Of a DNA stretch of 64,000 nucleotides, positions 30,066 to 39,661 are shown in pieces. Positions within the stretch are counted from its first letter, which is position 1; each line of letters begins with the position of its first letter. The DNA lies in the NCBI RefSeq assembly GCF_000496695.1, contig NZ_BAUJ01000003.1, positions 248,001 through 312,000 of the forward strand, in the 5' to 3' direction. The stretch comes from Vibrio halioticoli NBRC 102217. GTDB taxonomy: Bacteria > Pseudomonadota > Gammaproteobacteria > Enterobacterales > Vibrionaceae. The notes beneath the pieces were generated by a model that did not search any database, was not told where the DNA came from, and saw only the letters and a program-made list of their open reading frames with translations. A program made the position numbers and the translations under genes.

Positions 30066-30484
30066 ATTCAGAATATCATGTTGATTTTGCAGGCCTTATG
30101 CGTTTGTATGAGACTAATTATGCCAAATTAAACGCCTTGCTTCCTCGTCCTGCAGTGGTGGGAGATAAACGAACGTATCAAGTGCAAGATCAAGTTTATC
30201 AGATTAATATTTTGGAAATTACTCGTTATACCACTTTGGTGAACGTTTATCAGTGTGATGTATGTCCCATTTTTCCACTTCCAAGCATGACGGTACGTCT
30301 ATATCACGATGCAAGGGTTGCAGAAGTATGTGCAAGTGAAAAAATGAGAATAGTGAATGCACGCCATGATTACCCAAATAAAAAAATGGTGCAAAAAGAT
30401 GAAAAGCACCAATTGAATAAATTTCTTGGAGATTGGCTGACATTTTGTTTAAAAATGGGAATTAGTAGAGAGCCCCTGTTATGA
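30044..30484 (+). CDS. yqiB: DUF1249 protein YqiB
   Basis: Small conserved protein of unknown molecular function, always near nudF and cpdA in gamma-proteobacteria. The start is ATG 30044 (146 residues, MVNPRKVNSEYHVDFAGLM), rather than the longer frame at 30008. Family blocks are FAGLMRLYETNYAKLNALLPR, TRYTTLVNVYQ, SMTVRLYHDARVAEVC and ARHDYPNKKMVQKDEKHQLN. There is no signal peptide or membrane segment. It overlaps nudF by 22 nt and is followed after 34 nt by cpdA. Confidence 0.9.
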   Translation: MVNPRKVNSEYHVDFAGLMRLYETNYAKLNALLPRPAVVGDKRTYQVQDQVYQINILEITRYTTLVNVYQCDVCPIFPLPSMTVRLYHDARVAEVCASEKMRIVNARHDYPNKKMVQKDEKHQLNKFLGDWLTFCLKMGISREPLL

Positions 30485-30518
30485 GCTCAGCTTATAAATA
30501 ATATTGGAAAGACTGATT

Positions 30519-31337
30519 GTGGAACCGCATATAGTTGTGACGGAAGAAACCGTCCAATTACTACAAATTACAGACACGCACTTATTCGCTGATGACGAAG
30601 GGTGTTTGCTAAGTGTGAATACAGGGTTGAGTTTTCAAGCTGTAGTGGATGATATTGCCGCGCACAACCTACCTTTTGATGCCATTATTGCCACGGGTGA
30701 CATATCTCAAGATCATTCAGTCGCCTCTTACAATCGTTTTGCAAACGGCATAAAAAAACTGGTGAAGCCTTGTTACTGGTTACCCGGTAATCATGATCTA
30801 CAAGCAAATATGGGCAAAGTCTTACCTTCTGAGCAAATCAATGAAGTCTCGCATGTATTTGCTGGAGACTATTGGCAATTGATCATGCTCAATAGCCAAG
30901 TTGAAGGTTTACCCCACGGCTACCTTGAGCAGCATGAACTTGATCTGCTCGATGAAAAATTGAGCCAGCATCCAGAACGCCATACCTTAGTGTTGCTACA
31001 CCATAACTCATTACCTATTGGTAGCACTTGGCTTGATCAACACAAACTACAAAAAGCCGATCAATTTTGGCGTGTCTTAGAAAAGCATAATAATGTTCGC
31101 GCTGTATTGGGTGGACATGTGCATCAAGATTTTGAACAAGAGTGTCACGGTATAAAAGTGATTGCGACACCGTCAACGTGCATTCAGTTTAAGGCCAATA
31201 CCCATGAGTTTGCTTTGGATACACTACCACCAGGTTGGCGCCATATACAGCTGCATAAGGATGGACGTTTAGATTCGCAGTTACATCGTCTTGATGAAGG
31301 CTGTTTCGTCCCAGATTTTGACGCGCAAGGCTATTAA
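30519..31337 (+). CDS. cpdA: 3',5'-cyclic-AMP phosphodiesterase CpdA
   Basis: Hydrolyses cAMP to AMP and so tunes CRP signalling. The start is most likely GTG 30519, 8 nt after GGAAAG, giving 272 residues; TTG 30504 is the longer option. Calcineurin-like metallophosphoesterase motifs are in order: ITDTHLF, ATGDISQDHS, LPGNHD, VLLHHNS and LGGHVHQDFE. It lies in the nudF-yqiB-cpdA-yqiA-parE-parC neighbourhood and abuts yqiA directly. Confidence 0.93.
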   Translation: MEPHIVVTEETVQLLQITDTHLFADDEGCLLSVNTGLSFQAVVDDIAAHNLPFDAIIATGDISQDHSVASYNRFANGIKKLVKPCYWLPGNHDLQANMGKVLPSEQINEVSHVFAGDYWQLIMLNSQVEGLPHGYLEQHELDLLDEKLSQHPERHTLVLLHHNSLPIGSTWLDQHKLQKADQFWRVLEKHNNVRAVLGGHVHQDFEQECHGIKVIATPSTCIQFKANTHEFALDTLPPGWRHIQLHKDGRLDSQLHRLDEGCFVPDFDAQGY

Positions 31338-31931
31338 ATGACAATGCATAACAAACCCTCTTTGTTGCTTTATTTGCACGGCTTTAATAGTTCACCTCAG
31401 TCGCATAAAGCTCAGTTAATGAGAGAGTTTTGCCAAAATCATAGACCGGACATTCGCTTTGTTGCTCCGCAACTGCCTGTTTACCCAGAGCCTTGCATTC
31501 AAAGCCTACGCACTTTATGTGATGAATTGAGCCAAGAATATCAAATTGGTTTAGTGGGAAGTTCGATGGGTGGGTATCTATCAACATGGCTCAATAAAGA
31601 ATATGGTTTTAAAGCCGCTTTAATTAATCCAGCGGCAAGACCTTTTGATTTACTGCAAGATTATTTAGGCCCACAATTCAATCCCTATACTGAAGAAAAA
31701 TACATTCTAAAGCAGGAACATGTTGAGCAACTCAGAGCCATTGATGTTGCGAAAATTAATCAAACTGCAGATTTCTGGCTGTTGCAACAAAAAGGGGATG
31801 AAGTCCTCGATTATCGACAAGCTGTAGATAAATTTATAGGGTGCAAACAGACCGTAGAAGAAGACGGCGATCATAGTTTTATAGGGTTTGAGCGCTACCC
31901 AAGCGCGATAGTGGAGTTTCTTCAACTCTAA
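31338..31931 (+). CDS. yqiA: Esterase YqiA
   Basis: Alpha/beta-hydrolase esterase active on short acyl esters in E. coli; physiological substrate unknown. The 197 residues show the oxyanion region YLHGFNSSPQSHKA, the nucleophile elbow VGSSMGGYLSTWL, an acid in LQQKGDEVLDY and the catalytic His in EEDGDHSFIGFERY. It begins directly after the cpdA stop. The 263-nt gap to parE contains a candidate promoter and a GTTAATTAAC palindrome at 32068. Confidence 0.9.
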   Translation: MTMHNKPSLLLYLHGFNSSPQSHKAQLMREFCQNHRPDIRFVAPQLPVYPEPCIQSLRTLCDELSQEYQIGLVGSSMGGYLSTWLNKEYGFKAALINPAARPFDLLQDYLGPQFNPYTEEKYILKQEHVEQLRAIDVAKINQTADFWLLQQKGDEVLDYRQAVDKFIGCKQTVEEDGDHSFIGFERYPSAIVEFLQL

Positions 31932-32014
31932 TGTAAACCTTACGCTACAATTCATGATGTTTGCTTGATAACTGCACAATTGTCATGCTTTTTTATCTGG
32001 AAATCAGTGCAAAC

Positions 32015-32043
32015 TTGACATAACCGCCACTGCGCCAGACTAT
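32015..32043 (+). promoter_or_regulatory. Candidate sigma-70 promoter for parE
   Basis: TTGACA (32015-32020), a 17-nt spacer and GACTAT (32038-32043). The -35 is perfect and the -10 weak. It would give a leader of about 145 nt before parE. Confidence 0.4.
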
Positions 32044-32194
32044 GTAAAGCATTCAAGTTGTATCACGGTTAATTAACGACCAGAATCAATTCATCTGCCA
32101 TTGCCGTTTTAACAATTTTAAGCATCTATAAGATTGCCAATTTCTCAATGATGAGAAGCGATGTTTAACAACGCCAAGAGTAAATTTTCAAATT

Positions 32195-34075
32195 ATGACT
32201 GAACAATATAACGCTGGGGCGATAGAAGTCTTAAATGGCTTGGAGCCAGTCCGCCGTCGCCCTGGAATGTATACCGATACTGTACGTCCCAACCACCTTG
32301 GGCAAGAAGTTATTGATAACAGTGTCGATGAAGCGTTAGCTGGACATGCTTCCAAAATACAGGTCATCCTACATGCCGATCAGTCTCTAGAAGTGATTGA
32401 TGACGGGCGTGGTATGCCTGTGGACATTCACCCTGAAGAGGGGATTTCTGGTGTGGAACTTATTTTATGTAAGCTGCATGCCGGTGGTAAATTCTCCAAT
32501 AAGAATTACCAATTTTCTGGTGGTTTGCACGGGGTGGGTATTTCGGTTGTAAACGCACTATCGCAACGAGTTGAAGTCAACGTTCGCCGTGATGGACAAG
32601 TTTATCAAATCGCTTTTGAAAATGGCGATAAGGTCGAAGAACTCTCCGTTGTTGGTACCTGTGGTAAACGCAACAGCGGTACTAGTGTGCACTTTTGGCC
32701 AAACACTAAATATTTTGATTCAGGGAATTTCTCTGTATCAAGGCTGATCAATAACCTGCGTGCCAAAGCCGTATTGTGTCCTGGCCTCGAAATTACCCTG
32801 CAAGATAAAGTCAATAGTAAAGAGCACAAGTGGTACTACGAAAGTGGTCTCAAAGACTATCTTGCTGAAGGTGTTAAAGGTTACACAGTTTTACCGGAAA
32901 CGCCGTTTACCGGTCAGTTCTCTAGTGAGATTGAAGGTGCTGATTGGGCCATTATTTGGCAACCAGAAGGTGGCGAATTAATTACTGAAAGTTACGTGAA
33001 CTTAATCCCGACCTCACAAGGCGGTACGCACGTAAACGGTTTGCGCCAAGGTTTGCTAGATGCGATGCGTGAGTTTTGTGAATTCCGCAACTTATTACCG
33101 CGTGGCGTGAAGCTGACCGGTGATGATATTTTTGATCGCTGTTCTTATGTATTGTCGATCAAAATGCAAGATCCTCAATTTGCCGGACAAACCAAAGAGC
33201 GACTCTCTTCTCGTCAATGTGCTTCTTTTGTTTCTGGTGTCATCAAAGATGCCTTTAGCCTGTGGCTGAATGAAACCCCACATATTGCCGAGCAACTGGC
33301 AGAGGCGTGTATTGCAAATGCTCACCGCCGTATGCGCGCCAGCAAAAAAGTGGTACGTAAAAAAGTAGCATCAGGGCCTGCATTGCCAGGTAAATTAACC
33401 GATTGTACCGTACAAGATTTAGCTCGCACCGAACTATTCTTGGTGGAAGGTGACTCGGCGGGAGGCTCAGCTAAACAGGCGAGAGACCGTGAGTTTCAGG
33501 CCATCATGCCACTGCGTGGTAAGATTTTGAACACTTGGGAAGTTAGCGCCGATCAAGTGTTAGCTTCACAAGAGGTACATGATATCTCTGTCGCTCTGGG
33601 GATAGACCCAGACACTGAAAGCCTAGAAGGCTTACGTTACGGTAAGATCTGTATCCTAGCGGATGCGGACTCGGATGGACTGCATATCGCAACCTTACTT
33701 TGTGCTTTGTTTACGCGTCACTTCCGCTCATTGGTAGGGGCAGGTCATGTGTACGTTGCTATGCCGCCACTGTTTAGAATTGATTGCGGTAAAGAGGTTT
33801 TTTACGCTCTTGATGAAGAAGAGAAAGATGGTGTTATCGAACGTTTAAGCAGTAAGCGCGCCAAAATCAACGTACAACGATTCAAAGGTCTGGGTGAAAT
33901 GAACCCATTACAGCTTCGTGAAACCACCATGGATCCCAATACTCGCCGTCTAGTACAGCTCACCATAGATGATGATGAACAGACAATGGAAATGATGGAC
34001 ATGCTATTAGGTAAAAAGCGTGCAGATGATCGCCGTCATTGGTTACAAGACAAAGGCGATATGGCTGAGGTATAA
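32195..34075 (+). CDS. parE: DNA topoisomerase IV subunit B ParE
   Basis: ATPase subunit of topoisomerase IV, which decatenates daughter chromosomes. The 626 residues contain the GHKL ATPase region ([39 protein letters not shown]), the transducer, and the TOPRIM domain with [11 protein letters not shown] beginning at Glu418 and the metal-binding DADSD at 490-494. The ribosome site is weak (AAGAG about 16 nt upstream). parC begins 2 nt after the stop, so equal subunits are probably made from one mRNA. Confidence 0.97.
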   Translation: MTEQYNAGAIEVLNGLEPVRRRPGMYTDTVRPNHLGQEVIDNSVDEALAGHASKIQVILHADQSLEVIDDGRGMPVDIHPEEGISGVELILCKLHAGGKFSNKNYQFSGGLHGVGISVVNALSQRVEVNVRRDGQVYQIAFENGDKVEELSVVGTCGKRNSGTSVHFWPNTKYFDSGNFSVSRLINNLRAKAVLCPGLEITLQDKVNSKEHKWYYESGLKDYLAEGVKGYTVLPETPFTGQFSSEIEGADWAIIWQPEGGELITESYVNLIPTSQGGTHVNGLRQGLLDAMREFCEFRNLLPRGVKLTGDDIFDRCSYVLSIKMQDPQFAGQTKERLSSRQCASFVSGVIKDAFSLWLNETPHIAEQLAEACIANAHRRMRASKKVVRKKVASGPALPGKLTDCTVQDLARTELFLVEGDSAGGSAKQARDREFQAIMPLRGKILNTWEVSADQVLASQEVHDISVALGIDPDTESLEGLRYGKICILADADSDGLHIATLLCALFTRHFRSLVGAGHVYVAMPPLFRIDCGKEVFYALDEEEKDGVIERLSSKRAKINVQRFKGLGEMNPLQLRETTMDPNTRRLVQLTIDDDEQTMEMMDMLLGKKRADDRRHWLQDKGDMAEV

Positions 34076-34077
34076 GA

Positions 34078-36330
34078 ATGTCGAACGAGATTACATACGA
34101 TGGCGTTGAGCAGTTACCGCTGCGCAAATTTACCGAAGACGCCTATTTAAACTATTCAATGTACGTGATCATGGATCGTGCATTGCCTTACATTGGTGAT
34201 GGTCTAAAGCCGGTACAGCGCCGCATTATTTATGCGATGTCAGAGCTGGGTTTATCCGCTTCATCTAAATATAAAAAATCAGCTCGTACCGTTGGTGACG
34301 TACTTGGTAAGTATCACCCACACGGTGATTCAGCGTGTTATGAAGCTATGGTGCTGATGGCGCAACCATTTACCTACCGTTACCCATTGGTAGACGGTCA
34401 AGGTAACTGGGGTGCTCCTGATGATCCTAAGTCTTTTGCTGCAATGCGTTATACCGAATCTAAACTGTCTAAGTTTGCTGAGGTATTGCTGGGCGAATTA
34501 GGTCAAGGCACAGTGGAATGGCAACCTAACTTTGATGGTTCGATGAAAGAGCCTCAAATGTTACCGGCGCGTCTGCCTCATATCTTACTAAACGGTATTA
34601 CTGGTATCGCAGTGGGTATGGCAACGGATATTCCGCCACACAACGTCCGTGAAGTAACCAACGCCACTATTGAGTTAATCGAAAATCCGAAAGCTGAGCT
34701 AGCGGATGTGATGCAATATGTGCAAGGCCCAGATTACCCGACCGAAGCGGAAATCATTTCCCCAAAAACGGATATCGAGAAAATTTATCGCACTGGCCGT
34801 GGCAGTATTAAACTGCGCGCGGTTTGGCATAAAGAAGGCAGTGATGTGGTCATTACTGCATTACCGCACCAAGTATCAGGTTCTAAGTTATTAGAGCAGA
34901 TCGCCAACCAAATGCGCGCTAAAAAGTTGCCTATGGTTGATGATTTGCGTGATGAATCCGATCACGAGAACCCAACGCGTATTGTTATCGTACCTCGCTC
35001 AAATCGAGTGGATTGCGATCAGTTAATGAACCACCTATTTGCCTCAACCGATCTTGAGAAAAACTATCGTGTGAACTTAAACATGATTGGTTTGGACAAG
35101 CGTCCGCAGGTAAAAGGTCTTGTTCAAATACTAAAAGAGTGGATTGAGTTCCGCCGTTCAACGGTTCGCCGTCGCTTGCAGTTCCGCTTAGATAAAATCT
35201 TAGCTCGTCTACATATCCTTGAAGGTTTGTTAGCAGCGTATCTCAACATTGATGAAGTGATTGAGATTATTCGTACTGAAGACGACCCGAAAGCGGTGTT
35301 AATGTCTCGCTTTGAGCTTTCGGCGATTCAAGCGGATGCCATCTTAGATACCAAATTGCGTCAATTGGCGAAGTTGGAAGAATTTAAGATCCGTGGTGAG
35401 CAAGAAGAGCTAGAAAAAGAGCGTAAACAACTTGAGTTGCTACTAGGTTCTGAGCGTCGTTTAAACACCTTGCTGAAGAAAGAGCTCAAAGCCGATGCTG
35501 AGAAATACGGCGATGATCGACGCTCACCATTAGTAGAACGTGCTGAAGCGCGAGCGCTAACGGAAAAAGACTTACTACCAAACGAGCCAATTACGGTGGT
35601 CTTGTCTGAGAAAGGTTGGATTCGTCATGCTAAAGGGCATGAAGTAGACGCATCAACCCTCAATTATAAGTCCGGTGATAAATACTTAACCTCGGCCAAA
35701 GGTAAGAGTAATCAACAAGCAATATTCTTAGGTTCTGATGGACGAAGTTACTCATTAGAGTCGCATTCTCTGCCATCGGCGAGAAGCCAAGGTGAACCGA
35801 TTACCGGCCGTTTAAACCTATCGACTGGTACCAGTATTCGTCAGGTATTAATGGGTGATGATGAACAACTATGGTTAGTTGGTTCTGATGCAGGTTACGG
35901 ATTTGTGTGTCGTGGTAGCGATTTACTCTCCAAAAACCGCAATGGTAAAGCGTTAGTGAACTTACCGCAAAGTGCTGAAGTCTTAACGCCAAGCCCTATA
36001 TCAGAGTTAGACCAAGATGAGATCCTTGCGATCACAAACTTAGGTCGTATGCTGATGTTTGCCATTAAAGACTTACCACAACTGAGCAAAGGTAAAGGGA
36101 ATAAGATCATCAATATTCCTTCAGCGAAAGCTAAGAGTCGTGAAGAGTTTGTCACGCAATTGCTAGCGGTGCCTGCCAATGCCACAGTGACCTTGTACGC
36201 AGGCAAACGTAAGTTAGGCTTGAAACCAAGTGATTTGGATAACTTTAGAGGTGAGCGAGGACGTCGCGGCGCTATGTTGCCACGTGGTCTACAGCGCGTC
36301 ACTGCTATTGAAGTGCAAACTAACGAGTAA
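34078..36330 (+). CDS. parC: DNA topoisomerase IV subunit A ParC
   Basis: Breakage-reunion subunit of topoisomerase IV. The 750 residues have the winged-helix/tower core with catalytic Tyr125 ([11 protein letters not shown]) and a C-terminal beta-pinwheel (about 500-750). The quinolone-resistance region [15 protein letters not shown] keeps Ser85 and Glu89, the susceptible-type residues. The isoleucine wedge lies in [23 protein letters not shown] strong terminator follows at 36356. Confidence 0.97.
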   Translation: MSNEITYDGVEQLPLRKFTEDAYLNYSMYVIMDRALPYIGDGLKPVQRRIIYAMSELGLSASSKYKKSARTVGDVLGKYHPHGDSACYEAMVLMAQPFTYRYPLVDGQGNWGAPDDPKSFAAMRYTESKLSKFAEVLLGELGQGTVEWQPNFDGSMKEPQMLPARLPHILLNGITGIAVGMATDIPPHNVREVTNATIELIENPKAELADVMQYVQGPDYPTEAEIISPKTDIEKIYRTGRGSIKLRAVWHKEGSDVVITALPHQVSGSKLLEQIANQMRAKKLPMVDDLRDESDHENPTRIVIVPRSNRVDCDQLMNHLFASTDLEKNYRVNLNMIGLDKRPQVKGLVQILKEWIEFRRSTVRRRLQFRLDKILARLHILEGLLAAYLNIDEVIEIIRTEDDPKAVLMSRFELSAIQADAILDTKLRQLAKLEEFKIRGEQEELEKERKQLELLLGSERRLNTLLKKELKADAEKYGDDRRSPLVERAEARALTEKDLLPNEPITVVLSEKGWIRHAKGHEVDASTLNYKSGDKYLTSAKGKSNQQAIFLGSDGRSYSLESHSLPSARSQGEPITGRLNLSTGTSIRQVLMGDDEQLWLVGSDAGYGFVCRGSDLLSKNRNGKALVNLPQSAEVLTPSPISELDQDEILAITNLGRMLMFAIKDLPQLSKGKGNKIINIPSAKAKSREEFVTQLLAVPANATVTLYAGKRKLGLKPSDLDNFRGERGRRGAMLPRGLQRVTAIEVQTNE

Positions 36331-36355
36331 GTTCATTCAGCTTTGATAAGCTATA

Positions 36356-36388
36356 AAAACGGCCTGCAAATCATTTGCAGGCCGTTTT
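36356..36388. terminator. Bidirectional terminator parC/degS
   Basis: 15-bp perfect stem with arms AAAACGGCCTGCAAA and TTTGCAGGCCGTTTT and a TCA loop. It serves parC (+) and the convergent degS (-). Confidence 0.95.
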
Positions 36389-36429
36389 ATTATGTATGAA
36401 TCATTGTGTTGAGGATATTCTAGTGGCGA

Positions 36430-37518
36430 TTATCGAGCACCCTGATTGTGGGTTAAGTGTCGATTATCTTCTCCGATCTTAATCGTCAGTTGTTTTTGTT
36501 TGCCGTCTCTTACGATCATGATATTCACTTTAGAACCGGGGCGAGCATCGGTGATGGCGTCCATAACGTTTTGACGGTTATCAGCCACCATATCGCCAAT
36601 TTTAACTATGATGTCTTGTGGCTTTATTCCGCCAACATCTGCTGGGCCTCCAGGCTCAACGCCTAGCACAATAATGCCACCATTAAAGTTGCCAGCTAAA
36701 AGGCGATTGGTCATCGAACTAATATCTTGCCCATCGACCCCGATATAGCCACGAATGACTCGCCCATCAGCAATAATTTTGTTCATGATTTTCCACACCA
36801 ATTTTTGTGGAATGGCAAACGAAATGCCGTAGGTTTCTAAATCCGTTGCTTGCTGAAAAGAGGCGGTATTAATACCAACAAGCTCTCCTTTAGAGTTAAC
36901 TAAAGCTCCCCCTGAGTTCCCTTCATTGATTGCTGCGTCAGTTTGAATGAAGGCCTGACGTCCATCATTGCTGATGGAAGAACGTCCCGTTGCCGAGATA
37001 ATGCCAAAAGTGGTGGTTTGCCCTAGGTTATATGGGTTGCCAATGGCTAATACGACATCACCGACTTTTGCTGAATAGTTAGGGTTGAGTGGAATAACCG
37101 GAAGATCCGACATCGATATTTGCAGTACCGCAATATCGGTGCGGCGATCTTGCCCTATCAATTGAGCACTGGCGACGCGACCGTCTTGTAGCGCTACAAT
37201 AACTTGATCGGCACTTGCCACCACATGGTAATTGGTAATGATGTAGCCTTTATCGCTTACGATCACTCCAGAACCTAAACCTTGTGTTTTTAGCTTGCTG
37301 CGATCTTCTTCTGAGTATTGGCGACTGTAGATATTGACCACTGCAGGCGCAGCTCGCCTTACCGCCTTATTGAAAGACATAGGGCTAGGGGAGTTTTCGC
37401 TTTGACTTTGCTGAGTTGAAGTCGGAATTACTTTACTACGCAGACTAGGAACCACAACAATAACTAAAGCCGCAGCGAGTAATCCAAGCAGAACAGATCG
37501 TAATAAGAATCTCAGCAT
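36430..37518 (-). CDS. degS: Sigma-E-activating serine protease DegS
   Basis: Inner-membrane-anchored periplasmic HtrA protease that senses misfolded porin C-termini through its PDZ domain and cleaves RseA to start release of sigma-E. The start is ATG 37518 (362 residues); a longer frame to 37563 has no fitting N-terminus. An uncleaved anchor lies at about 5-23. The catalytic His is His98 (IITNYHVVAS), with Asp in RRTDIAVLQI and Ser in NEGNSGGALV. One PDZ domain covers about 250-345. It lies 103 nt downstream of degQ, behind a hairpin. Confidence 0.94.
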   Translation of the reverse strand: MLRFLLRSVLLGLLAAALVIVVVPSLRSKVIPTSTQQSQSENSPSPMSFNKAVRRAAPAVVNIYSRQYSEEDRSKLKTQGLGSGVIVSDKGYIITNYHVVASADQVIVALQDGRVASAQLIGQDRRTDIAVLQISMSDLPVIPLNPNYSAKVGDVVLAIGNPYNLGQTTTFGIISATGRSSISNDGRQAFIQTDAAINEGNSGGALVNSKGELVGINTASFQQATDLETYGISFAIPQKLVWKIMNKIIADGRVIRGYIGVDGQDISSMTNRLLAGNFNGGIIVLGVEPGGPADVGGIKPQDIIVKIGDMVADNRQNVMDAITDARPGSKVNIMIVRDGKQKQLTIKIGEDNRHLTHNQGAR

Positions 37519-37577
37519 GATGGTCTCAATAAATGATGTGTGAGCGCAAAGCATAACACTCAATTTTAGTGAAGGAA

Positions 37578-37602
37578 AAGGGAAGCCCGCTAAGCTTCCC
37601 TT
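37578..37602 (-). terminator. Hairpin between degQ and degS
   Basis: 9-bp stem AAGGGAAGC / GCTTCCCTT with a 7-nt loop, followed on the minus strand by a short T-run (TTTT). It probably terminates or attenuates degQ transcription before degS; strength is uncertain. Confidence 0.55.
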
Positions 37603-37621
37603 AAGGTATTAATGGTCTGCT

Positions 37622-38995
37622 CTAGCGAACAACCACTACCACTTTTCTATTGCCGCGCTGAATGTGTAGCGCAAGGATACCGTCCTGTTTTTCAGCAATT
37701 GCTCGGAACTCTCCAAGGTTCGCTACAGGTTGGCGGTTGACCCCAATAATGATATCGCCTTGCTCTATTTGATAAGAGGCCGCTGGCGAGTTTTCAGCAA
37801 CCGAAGTGACTTTAACGCCTTGGTAGGCATCCGCTTTAGTAGTGTTGGTTAAAGCCGCGCCTTTTAGTCCAGCATGAAGCTGTTCAGCTTTGGTCTGCTG
37901 CGTCGGAGACTCACCTAAAGTAACATCAAATTTCTTGGTGTCGCCATCGCGAATAACCCCAAGAGTCACTTTTTTGCCTGCGCCTAACGTGGCCACTTTA
38001 GCGCGAAGTTCACTAAAGGTATCTATGCGTTTGCCGTTGACACTAACGATAACATCGCCTGCTTGTAGGCCGGCTTTATCCGCTGCGCTATCCGGCATCA
38101 CTTGATTGACGAATGCACCGTGATTTGACTCGTAACCAAGAGCTTCAGCAAGCTCTGTGGTGATTTCTCCACCTTGTACGCCTAGCATGCCTCGTTTCAC
38201 TTCACCAAATTCGATGATTTGATCGGTGAGGTTACGAATCATATTGGAAGGGATGGCAAAACCAATCCCAATGTTACCTCCATTCGGACCTAAAATGGCG
38301 GTGTTAATGCCAATGAGCTCACCGTTTAGGTTCACGAGTGCACCACCTGAGTTACCGCTGTTAATGGCAGCATCAGTTTGGATGAAGTTTTCAAGGTTAT
38401 CTAGGTTTAGTCCACTGCGTCCCAGAGCGGATACAATGCCCGATGTGACGGTTTGACCTAGACCAAATGGATTGCCAATGGCAACGGTAAAGTCGCCAAC
38501 TCGTAGTGTGTCAGAGTCGGCAAAGGTGACTTCTGATAAGCCTTTCACTTTTTTGGTGAGTTTTAACAGCGCAATGTCCGACATTTTGTCGCCACCGATA
38601 AGCTCAGCGTCATATTCACGACCATCGGTGAGCTGCACTTTAATGGTGTCGGCGCCATTGATAACGTGATAATTAGTGACGATACGCCCTTTTTCAGCGT
38701 CGATGATTACCCCTGAGCCCAGCCCTCTAAATGGGCGCTCTTGAGGTTGCTCTGCTGGAAGTTGGTCGCCAAAAAAGAAGCGAAAACTATCAGGGATCTG
38801 CTGTGTAGAGACTTGAGTACCTTCTACTGCAATGCTCACAACAGCAGGAGACACCTGTTCAAGCATAGGTGCAAGACTAGGCAATTCATGATTATCTACC
38901 TTTAAAGGTAGAGCTGCACTGGCGTGCAGCGGTGTGATGATTGAGCTTAAGCTTAAGGCTACAACAGATAAAGCAAGCAAAGGTCTTTTCATCAT
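37622..38995 (-). CDS. degQ: Periplasmic protease/chaperone DegQ/DegP
   Basis: HtrA-family serine protease and chaperone for misfolded envelope proteins. The 457 residues have a signal peptide (about 1-27, ending LHASA), a protease domain with His in VTNYHVING, Asp in KMSDIALLKL and Ser in INSGNSGGALVN, and two PDZ domains (about 255-345 and 370-455). The LA loop is short, as in DegQ. The upstream sigma-E-type promoter is more like degP regulation. ATG 38995 and ATG 38992 are both usable after GGAG. Confidence 0.92.
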   Translation of the reverse strand: MMKRPLLALSVVALSLSSIITPLHASAALPLKVDNHELPSLAPMLEQVSPAVVSIAVEGTQVSTQQIPDSFRFFFGDQLPAEQPQERPFRGLGSGVIIDAEKGRIVTNYHVINGADTIKVQLTDGREYDAELIGGDKMSDIALLKLTKKVKGLSEVTFADSDTLRVGDFTVAIGNPFGLGQTVTSGIVSALGRSGLNLDNLENFIQTDAAINSGNSGGALVNLNGELIGINTAILGPNGGNIGIGFAIPSNMIRNLTDQIIEFGEVKRGMLGVQGGEITTELAEALGYESNHGAFVNQVMPDSAADKAGLQAGDVIVSVNGKRIDTFSELRAKVATLGAGKKVTLGVIRDGDTKKFDVTLGESPTQQTKAEQLHAGLKGAALTNTTKADAYQGVKVTSVAENSPAASYQIEQGDIIIGVNRQPVANLGEFRAIAEKQDGILALHIQRGNRKVVVVVR

Positions 38996-39022
38996 TAACT
39001 CCGTTTAGTTGATACTGAAGTT

Positions 39023-39050
39023 TGAGACATAAAAAAAACGAGCAAGTTCC
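39023..39050 (-). promoter_or_regulatory. Putative sigma-E promoter of degQ
   Basis: On the minus strand GGAACTT (39050-39044), a 16-nt spacer and TCTCA (39027-39023). This closely matches the E. coli degP and rpoH P3 sigma-E promoters (GAACTT-N16-TCTGA). It would start transcription about 20 nt before the degQ ATG. Confidence 0.6.
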
Positions 39051-39071
39051 ATATCTAGAGTGATATCTAGA
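39051..39071. repeat. Twin 9-bp direct repeats beside the degQ -35
   Basis: ATATCTAGA at 39051-39059 and again at 39063-39071, a 12-bp period. On the minus strand TCTAGATAT-CAC-TCTAGATAT runs straight into the GGAACTT -35 element. The position suits an activator or repressor site. Confidence 0.5.
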
Positions 39072-39107
39072 AATTCGATATAGACTTAAGCTTTTGAAAA
39101 GGCTTAA

Positions 39108-39542
39108 TTAAGACGCTCTAATTGCTTCAGGGGCATCTAGAATTTCTTTCTTCTCGTCTTTTAACATCCCAGTAGCTCCGTTAGCGTAGTCTTTCGGTGG
39201 TACATTGGTTGATGTGCTGTCATCTTCTTTTTTATCTTTTGCTTCAATGTGTTTTGCAAACGGGTTGTCTTGAGTGGGTAGGTTAGGCAGCAAATCATTT
39301 GATGTATTTGCCATGTGTTCATACAACTTACGATACTCTTTCCCCATATTTTCCAGTAGCTGAGCTGACTCTGAAAAGTGGTCATTGATGTCTTGTCGTT
39401 GTTGCTCTAATGCAAACTTTGAAGTCTCAAGTGCTTTTTGTAGTTCTTTTTGTTTTTTGTATTGAGGCGTAGTGATACGAGAAATAATCACTCCAATGAT
39501 GATCCCAACGAATAGACTGATGATCGCATAAATCCAAGGCAT
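39108..39542 (-). CDS. zapG: Division-linked membrane protein ZapG (YhcB)
   Basis: DUF1043 inner-membrane protein that interacts with division and elongation proteins and affects envelope synthesis. The 144 residues have an N-terminal membrane helix (about 2-21, WIYAIISLFVGIIIGVIIS) and a cytoplasmic coiled coil (about 28-80, QKELQKALETSKFALEQQ). A disordered polar C-terminal half follows. A clear AAGGAAA Shine-Dalgarno precedes the ATG. It is divergent from zapE, with 119 nt between the starts. Confidence 0.92.
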   Translation of the reverse strand: MPWIYAIISLFVGIIIGVIISRITTPQYKKQKELQKALETSKFALEQQRQDINDHFSESAQLLENMGKEYRKLYEHMANTSNDLLPNLPTQDNPFAKHIEAKDKKEDDSTSTNVPPKDYANGATGMLKDEKKEILDAPEAIRAS

Positions 39543-39661
39543 AGTATTTCCTTTTGTTAATCTGTTAACAATCTAGTTACTGTGTTCTTACACCGAAACA
39601 TACCTCATGTTACTATGAGAACCTTATCCAATAAAGAATCTAATTGAGTTCATCACCCAAA

